DNA of 10,227 bases, from positions 1-10,227 of the forward strand of contig CAZASB010000169.1 of NCBI GenBank assembly GCA_964487655.1, written 5' to 3'. Under the pieces are notes generated by a model. It saw only the letters and a program-made list of their open reading frames with translations. It did no database searches and was not told the origin of the DNA. This document shows positions 6,140-10,227 of this stretch, one piece after another. The first letter of the stretch is position 1, and every line of letters begins with the position of its first letter. Source of the DNA: PWXP01 sp964487655. GTDB taxonomy: Bacteria > Planctomycetota > Planctomycetia > Pirellulales > Thermoguttaceae. The translations under genes were made by a program, and so were the position numbers.

Positions 6140-6951
6140 GTTTCCGCCTCTCCCGTACGCTGAACCGTCGCCGATTCCTTGTCCATGGCGCGACCGGGGC
6201 GGGCGCTTTTACCGCTGGGTTTGCCATGCCGACCGTGCTGCGCGCGGCTGACGCCTGGGGCGATCTGGTGGGCCGGTTCGTTTACGGCGGCCATGCGCCC
6301 GAACGCCGCAAGCTGACCGTGGACAAGGACGTGGTTCATTGTGGCCAACGCGACATTCGCGACGAGTCGCTCATGGTTGGCCCGGACGGCGGCTTGATGA
6401 ACGTGTACATCTACTGCCGCGAGCGACGGATTGCCATCAGCCCCGAACTCGAAGCGGCCATGAAGAAGCAGACGCCGCTGGATCTCCGCGATTGTGTCTT
6501 CGTGCCCCACTGCATGAAGATCTGGTGCAATAAGCAGGAGTTGTTCATCCGCAATCTAGAGCCCGTGGCGGACAACGTGGCCTTCGCGCCGCTGGGCGAT
6601 CGGCCCGCCAACATCGTCCTGCCCGTCGCACCGGCCAAAGGCGCGACGGCCACGTGGCAGTTTCGACGCGCCCAGCGAGTGCCCGTGCCGGTGGCGTGCA
6701 ACTACCATCCGTGGGAGCGCGCGTATATCCTCCCGCTTGACCATCCGTACGTCGATCTTTCCTCGGAGGACGGCACGTTCCGAATCGAGAAACTGCCGGT
6801 TGGGAATCGCGAGTTGCAAGTGTGGCAGGAGCGGACCGGCTATCTCGATACGCCGGATTGGCCCCGAGGGCGGCTTGAGGTGGAGATTCGCCCCGGTTTG
6901 AACGACCTGGGAACGATTCGTCTCGATCCGAGCTTGTTCGAGAAGAGTTGA
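6136..6951 (+). CDS. Tat-exported cupredoxin-fold protein with degenerate copper site
   Basis: The 271-residue product begins with a twin-arginine signal, NRRRFL (10-15), a hydrophobic stretch to about 35, and an ADA cleavage site at 38-40, so it should be exported folded to the periplasm. The core resembles the plastocyanin-like proteins common in Planctomycetes: DCVFVPH (119-125), a strand 'ELFIRN', then VPVACNYHPWERAYILPLDHPYV (182-206) and a carboxypeptidase-regulatory-like tail (EDGTFRIEKLPVGNRELQVWQERTGYL). Remembered family members read 'GHN' and 'CNxHPWM' where this one has ADN (Asp146) and CNYHPWE (Glu194). One His and the Met ligand would therefore be missing, while Cys188 and His191 remain. 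Five other cysteines are spread along the mature chain (69, 94, 120, 126, 131). It is 21 bp upstream of the two-heme cytochrome and probably forms one transcript with it. The fold call is good; redox activity is doubtful. Confidence 0.8.
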   Translation: MSFRLSRTLNRRRFLVHGATGAGAFTAGFAMPTVLRAADAWGDLVGRFVYGGHAPERRKLTVDKDVVHCGQRDIRDESLMVGPDGGLMNVYIYCRERRIAISPELEAAMKKQTPLDLRDCVFVPHCMKIWCNKQELFIRNLEPVADNVAFAPLGDRPANIVLPVAPAKGATATWQFRRAQRVPVPVACNYHPWERAYILPLDHPYVDLSSEDGTFRIEKLPVGNRELQVWQERTGYLDTPDWPRGRLEVEIRPGLNDLGTIRLDPSLFEKS

Positions 6952-6971
6952 CCGCAAACGGAAGGTGAAGC

Positions 6972-8147
6972 TTGGCGCGACGACGGACTGCGATTGAAAC
7001 CACCGCATTGGTGGCGATGCTCGTTTGGCTGGGCGGTTGTGGTCCGGCCACCGAGTCCCGGTTTTGTCTGAACACCGAGGGACGCCGGACTGACTCGATT
7101 GGACGGTCGCGGCACGAGGCCATCCTGGGCGCGCTCGAACGACTTTATGGGACTCCGGACGAGCCTCGCGTTCCCGAGGGTGTAACGCTCGATTCCGAAC
7201 GGCTGCGCGTGGCCGCCGGGCCAGTCTTCGGCGACGAGTTGGGCCGCCGGCATGGGCTCTACCGGCAGCATTGTGCCCGGTGTCATGGCATCGACGGCGA
7301 TGGCGCTGGGCCGGCTTCGCTGCTGTTGAATCCCTATTCCCGCGACTTTCGGCAGGGCACGTTCAAGTACACAAGCACCGTATCGGGCGCCAAACCGGTC
7401 AGGGAAGACCTGGAGCAAACGCTTCGCTTCGGCGTGAACGGAACGGCCATGCCGTCGTTCGCTCGGCTGAGCGACGAGGAGCGGACCTCGCTGGTCGAGT
7501 ACGTGAAGTACCTCGGCCTTCGAGGTGAGACCGAGTTGTTCCTCCTACAACTCGTGGTCGACGAGGACGAGTACCTGCCGCTTGACATGTCGATAATCAC
7601 GGAAGACGGCGTCGAACCATTGGCCGAGTTGTGGGCCGAGTCGGCCGAACTGGTCGTGATGCCGCCGCCTCCACCGCCGGTGGCAACGGAGGAGCAGTGG
7701 CTGGCGTCGGTCGCGCTGGGAAAGGAGTTGTATGGGAATGACGCGGCCCGGTGCGTGGAATGCCATGGCCCGGAGGGATGCGGCGACGGCGAAACGGCGG
7801 AGATTTACGACGACTGGAACAAGCCGAAAGCCGGCATTAGCAACGTGCAAACGCGCGAACTAGCCGACCGCTTCACGCTGCCTCTCCAGCGGCTTCGGCC
7901 TCGTGATTTCACTACGGGTATCTTGCGTTGTGACGGTCGGACCGCGGATCTCTACCGGCTTGTGCATGTTGGCATTAAGGGCACTCCCATGCCGGCTGCC
8001 GGCCCCCAGCCCGGCGTGGTTGGCCCCCTGAAGCCCGAAGAAGTCTGGCACATCGTGCATTACATCCGCCACCTAGCAGGGCAGGGGAGGCCTACAGCTT
8101 GTTCCGGGCTACGTGAAATATCCGGAATCAAACCGGCAATCCCGTGA
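6972..8147 (+). CDS. Two-heme c-type cytochrome lipoprotein
   Basis: This 391-residue protein starts at a TTG (6972) with AAGGTGA just upstream. Its first 23 residues form a lipoprotein signal: MARRR, a hydrophobic stretch, and lipobox LGGC with Cys23. After a linker come two class I cytochrome c domains. Domain 1 has CARCH at 101-105 with the typical 'GIDGDG' after it, and GTAMPSF with likely axial Met160. Domain 2 has CVECH at 261-265 (again followed by 'GPEGCGDG') and GTPMPAA with Met340. A proline run (MPPPPPP, about 230) separates the domains as a flexible hinge. Both domains end in the usual amphipathic helix (DEERTSLVEYVKYL, EEVWHIVHYIRHL). It should sit on a periplasm-facing membrane surface and shuttle electrons to or from the octaheme cytochrome. 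Residues after 370 look non-conserved. The gene faces the OmpA-like gene, 48 bp away. Confidence 0.92.
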   Translation: MARRRTAIETTALVAMLVWLGGCGPATESRFCLNTEGRRTDSIGRSRHEAILGALERLYGTPDEPRVPEGVTLDSERLRVAAGPVFGDELGRRHGLYRQHCARCHGIDGDGAGPASLLLNPYSRDFRQGTFKYTSTVSGAKPVREDLEQTLRFGVNGTAMPSFARLSDEERTSLVEYVKYLGLRGETELFLLQLVVDEDEYLPLDMSIITEDGVEPLAELWAESAELVVMPPPPPPVATEEQWLASVALGKELYGNDAARCVECHGPEGCGDGETAEIYDDWNKPKAGISNVQTRELADRFTLPLQRLRPRDFTTGILRCDGRTADLYRLVHVGIKGTPMPAAGPQPGVVGPLKPEEVWHIVHYIRHLAGQGRPTACSGLREISGIKPAIP

Positions 8148-8195
8148 AGTTTCCGATGCTGCGAGGGCAGGAACGTCGAGAGGCGAAAACTCCGG

Positions 8196-9104
8196 TCAGT
8201 GGGGCTGCTCGGGGTAGACGACAAGTTCCACGCGGCGGTTACGCTGCTTGCCGGCTTCGGATGCGTTAGAGACGACCGGATGGTTCGCTCCGTGACCAAC
8301 CACGAACAGTTGCTTTGGCTCGATTGCACTTCGGGCGGAAAGTACTTCGTACACTGCCATCGCCCTTGCTGCCGAAAGCTGGTGGTTCGATTGCCACCCG
8401 CCACCTGCCACGGGGTCGCTGTCGGTATGTCCTTCGACGCCGATGATTTGCCGGGGGTATCGCTTGGCCAGTTCGGCCGCCACGCCCGAGATCATCTCTT
8501 GTGCTCCCGCGCGGAGACGCGCATCGCCGGACTCGAACACTTGGGCCCCGGGCAACTCGACGCGAATCACGTCGCCGTCGCGCCGTACTTGTACGCCGGG
8601 CACGTTGATTTCGGGCACGGTGTCCAAGAGGTTCGTGTTGGGGGTAATAAGTACGCTTCCCCGCTGACGGAGCGATGCCTGGAGTGCTTGCACCTGGTGG
8701 TCCGCGCTCTGTCGATCCTCGCGTGACTCGGCGAGCTGCGTCGTTGCTCCGCGAAGCTGCTCGCGCGTGGCCGTTAGCTGCTTTTCGAGCACGTCAGCCT
8801 GCTGACGCGATTGGGCCAGCAACGCCTGTAATTCCTGATTACTTTGGTCGAGCGCGGACGATCGTGCCTGCAACTGCTCCTGTTGGCGGTTGAGGGCAAC
8901 CTGTTGCTGCTCAAATTGGTTGAGCTTTCCTTGCAGTACGACTGGGCTGTCGGCGCAGCCAAGCAGGGTGATCGAAGCCAGCACGATAAGACCGAGCACG
9001 GTTCTGCGGAAGAGGGGTATTAGACCCCCTTTTACAAGCCATTCTCCAGGCCGTTCCGATACAAGGATATCGGCACTTATTTCTCGCTCGTGGACGGCTG
9101 GCAT
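8196..9104 (-). CDS. OmpA/Pal-type peptidoglycan-binding lipoprotein with coiled coil
   Basis: This is a 302-residue protein. The ATG at 9104 has GGAG 9 nt upstream, so I keep this start although it leaves a long (about 33-residue) polar stretch before the signal core FRRTVLGLIVLASITLLGC; the lipobox LLGC places the lipid on Cys50. Residues about 57-147 are Gln/Glu/Leu-rich heptads, a long coiled coil reaching across the periplasm. The C-terminal domain (about 180-297) is OmpA-like: VFESGDARLR, VEGHTDSDP (223-231), NHQLSAARAMAVYEVL (240-255), VVGHGANHPVVSN and KQRNRRVELVVYP (286-298), including the Asp and Arg that clasp diaminopimelate in the family. It probably tethers a membrane to peptidoglycan, or acts as a MotB-like or Pal-like anchor; no partner gene is visible. 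It is convergent with the cytochrome gene and divergent from the membrane-protein gene at 9444. Confidence 0.9.
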   Translation of the reverse strand: MPAVHEREISADILVSERPGEWLVKGGLIPLFRRTVLGLIVLASITLLGCADSPVVLQGKLNQFEQQQVALNRQQEQLQARSSALDQSNQELQALLAQSRQQADVLEKQLTATREQLRGATTQLAESREDRQSADHQVQALQASLRQRGSVLITPNTNLLDTVPEINVPGVQVRRDGDVIRVELPGAQVFESGDARLRAGAQEMISGVAAELAKRYPRQIIGVEGHTDSDPVAGGGWQSNHQLSAARAMAVYEVLSARSAIEPKQLFVVGHGANHPVVSNASEAGKQRNRRVELVVYPEQPH

Positions 9105-9443
9105 AACGTATTACTCCCGGCCATGGGCCTTCGGAGGGAAAAGCCCGGGCTTCGCGTCACGTCAATGGAGCCAAGTGGGCCAAGCGTGGCGTCGATCCCG
9201 AGAATCGCCGCCGATCGTAACAAGACCCCCTATGGGAGGCAAGGGGAGTTTTTTTGGTGTAAAGTGGTAGGAGTGGAAGACTGGTGCGCGCGCCAAGTTC
9301 CTGAGAAATCAGCCTGTGGGTCAGAAAACAAAGTAACTGCCGAGAACGCCGCTTGGGAATGGAAGAGAATGGTTTCCCCCTCATTGTGACTGGTGCCATC
9401 GGTGTTCTGCAATCGAATCCCAAGAAGACAGGAGTGAAGAGAG
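9105..9443. other. Divergent intergenic region, 339 bp
   Basis: No gene is visible between the OmpA-like gene (minus) and the membrane protein (plus). It contains GGAG for the ompA-type start (complement near 9114-9117), a perfect 12-bp palindrome AAGCCCGGGCTT (9141-9152), a terminator-like hairpin at 9227-9255, and GGAG at 9431-9434 for the downstream gene. Promoters for both genes should be here, but the best candidates (TTGTGA at 9385 with TGCAAT 18 nt later on the plus strand) match poorly. Confidence 0.5.
9227..9255 (+). terminator. Possible rho-independent terminator
   Basis: CCCCT (9227-9231) and AGGGG (9242-9246) form a 5-bp stem with a 10-nt loop, followed by AG and seven T (9249-9255). 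No plus-strand gene lies just upstream, so it would only stop read-through running antisense across the OmpA-like gene. The stem is short. Confidence 0.25.
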
Positions 9444-10088
9444 ATGCCGATACGAGCAAACATTAGTCCGGGCTTTGTGTGGCGGCTGGCGCTTGTCGCG
9501 GCGTTCTGCTTCGGCATGGCCCTATGGTTTCTGTTTGATGGGCTAGTGACCTATCCGCGACAGCGCGAACGGGCACTCGAATACCAGCGATTCGAGAAAG
9601 AAAAACGGCTGGACGAATGGGAGGAGTTTGCCCAAGAGCGAGGGTGGTCCACCGAGAACCCTGGTGAGCCGAAAACCGTGGCCGACAGCCAGGAACAGTT
9701 CGTCTTCGTGGGACTTCTAATTCCACCAGGGTTGATCTTCCTATACCGCTTTCTCCGCGCACGAAAACGATGGATTGAGGTCACGGAGACGGGGTTGGTC
9801 GCCAGTTGGGGGCAGCAGGTCGAGTTCGACCAGATCGTTGCTCTGAACAAGAAGCTATGGGCAAAGAAAGGAATTGCCAAGGTCATTTATCAGGTGGACA
9901 GGCGAGATCGCCGGTTCATACTCGACGATTGGAAGTTCGAGGCCGACCCCACCGAAGATATCCTGCGGCAAGTGGAGGCCCGGATTGATCCCGACCAGAT
10001 TATTGGCGGGTTTCCTGAGCCGCTTGTGGAAGAGGATGATGAGGAAGTGGACGAAGACCAGGAAGAACTGACGGACCAGCCGGAATAG
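9444..10088 (+). CDS. Two-pass membrane protein with possible PH-like domain, unknown function
   Basis: This 214-residue protein is not recognised by name. It shows a first membrane helix at about 12-34 (WRLALVAAFCFGMALWFLF), a charged helical segment with many Glu/Lys/Arg residues (38-66, probably a short coiled coil), a second membrane helix at about 87-103 (VFVGLLIPPGLIFLYRFL), and a soluble domain at 108-180. The latter reads as alternating beta strands and a final helix (WIEVTETGLVASWGQQVEFDQI, later VIYQVDRRDRRFILDDWKFE, EDILRQVEARI), the pattern of bacterial PH-like (YdbS/DUF304-type) domains. The tail (192-214) is strongly acidic. The ATG at 9444 follows GGAG with a 9-nt spacer. Both loops of the helical pair are short, so the PH-like domain and the tail probably face the cytoplasm. 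The neighbours give no clear functional hint. Confidence 0.8.
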   Translation: MPIRANISPGFVWRLALVAAFCFGMALWFLFDGLVTYPRQRERALEYQRFEKEKRLDEWEEFAQERGWSTENPGEPKTVADSQEQFVFVGLLIPPGLIFLYRFLRARKRWIEVTETGLVASWGQQVEFDQIVALNKKLWAKKGIAKVIYQVDRRDRRFILDDWKFEADPTEDILRQVEARIDPDQIIGGFPEPLVEEDDEEVDEDQEELTDQPE

Positions 10089-10227
10089 GCCAACGCAGGT
10101 TGTGGTTGCGGGACGGGTCGCAGCCCGGTTCCGAGTGCAGGTCCGACGGCGATGCATCATTGGGCGAATTTCCTGGCTCTTCCGTTTCTGGGTGCAAGTC
10201 CGTGGTGAAAAGACGTAGGGTGGATGG
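10089..10227. other. Right-edge intergenic sequence
   Basis: No gene is supported in the last 139 bp. An imperfect direct repeat (GTGCAGGTCCG near 10136 and GTGCAAGTCCG near 10192, 10 of 11 bases) and a weak CGGG/CCCG hairpin near 10115-10128 are visible. The region may be the downstream end or leader of a neighbour outside the window. Confidence 0.4.

Noticed and set aside
8148..8195. AGTTTCCG / CGAAAACT inverted repeat between the convergent genes as a terminator
   Set aside because: One mismatch, a loop of nearly 30 nt and no T-run; too weak to call.
10190..10207. GGGTGCAAGTCC resembling a tRNA T-arm or riboswitch segment
   Set aside because: No 5-bp stem around the loop and no acceptor, anticodon or other conserved helices upstream.
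1..10227. CRISPR array, rRNA or tRNA genes
   Set aside because: No regularly spaced short repeats and no recognisable RNA gene core were seen on either strand.

Overview
The window looks like a GC-rich chromosomal segment from an environmental member of the Planctomycetota, probably Pirellulales-like. The inference rests on protein style rather than a marker gene: a giant membrane-anchored multiheme cytochrome c, a Tat-exported 'CNxHPW' cupredoxin, a two-heme lipoprotein cytochrome, and a solitary DUF104 antitoxin-like protein beside them. A run of exactly 100 N (5915-6014) shows that this is a scaffold, so it is probably a draft or metagenome assembly.

Layout. Positions 1-1454 (minus strand) carry a pyrimidine operon: pyrB (aspartate carbamoyltransferase) followed by pyrC (dihydroorotase, cut by the left edge), with a good sigma70-type promoter at 1511-1538. 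Divergent from it, a 63-residue DUF104 protein is coupled by a TGATG stop/start overlap to a 1038-residue protein with eight CXXCH heme sites. After a roughly 1 kb interruption come a Tat-exported cupredoxin-fold protein and a two-heme lipoprotein cytochrome c. A convergent OmpA/Pal-type lipoprotein with a long coiled coil follows, then a plus-strand two-pass membrane protein with a possible PH-like soluble domain.

The interruption between the big cytochrome and the cupredoxin is the most unusual part. It is a minus-strand Phd/PIN toxin-antitoxin pair, flanked by two nearly identical 119-bp copies of the 3' end of the cytochrome gene (4834-4952 and 5808-6026, one mismatch, gap excluded). The first copy keeps the cytochrome open, but its last codons are read from cassette DNA and overlap the toxin gene by 11 bp. 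The second copy carries what looks like the original end of the gene (...REEMNLP, stop) just before the cupredoxin. This looks like insertion of a toxin-antitoxin cassette at the end of a respiratory gene with the gene end regenerated. The N run lies inside the second repeat, so assembly artefact or strain mixing must be excluded.

How the genes may work together. The octaheme cytochrome, cupredoxin and two-heme cytochrome are probably one periplasmic electron-transfer module. No quinol oxidase, Rieske protein or terminal oxidase lies in the window, so its donor and acceptor are unknown. The cupredoxin appears to lack two expected copper ligands, so it may be structural rather than redox active.
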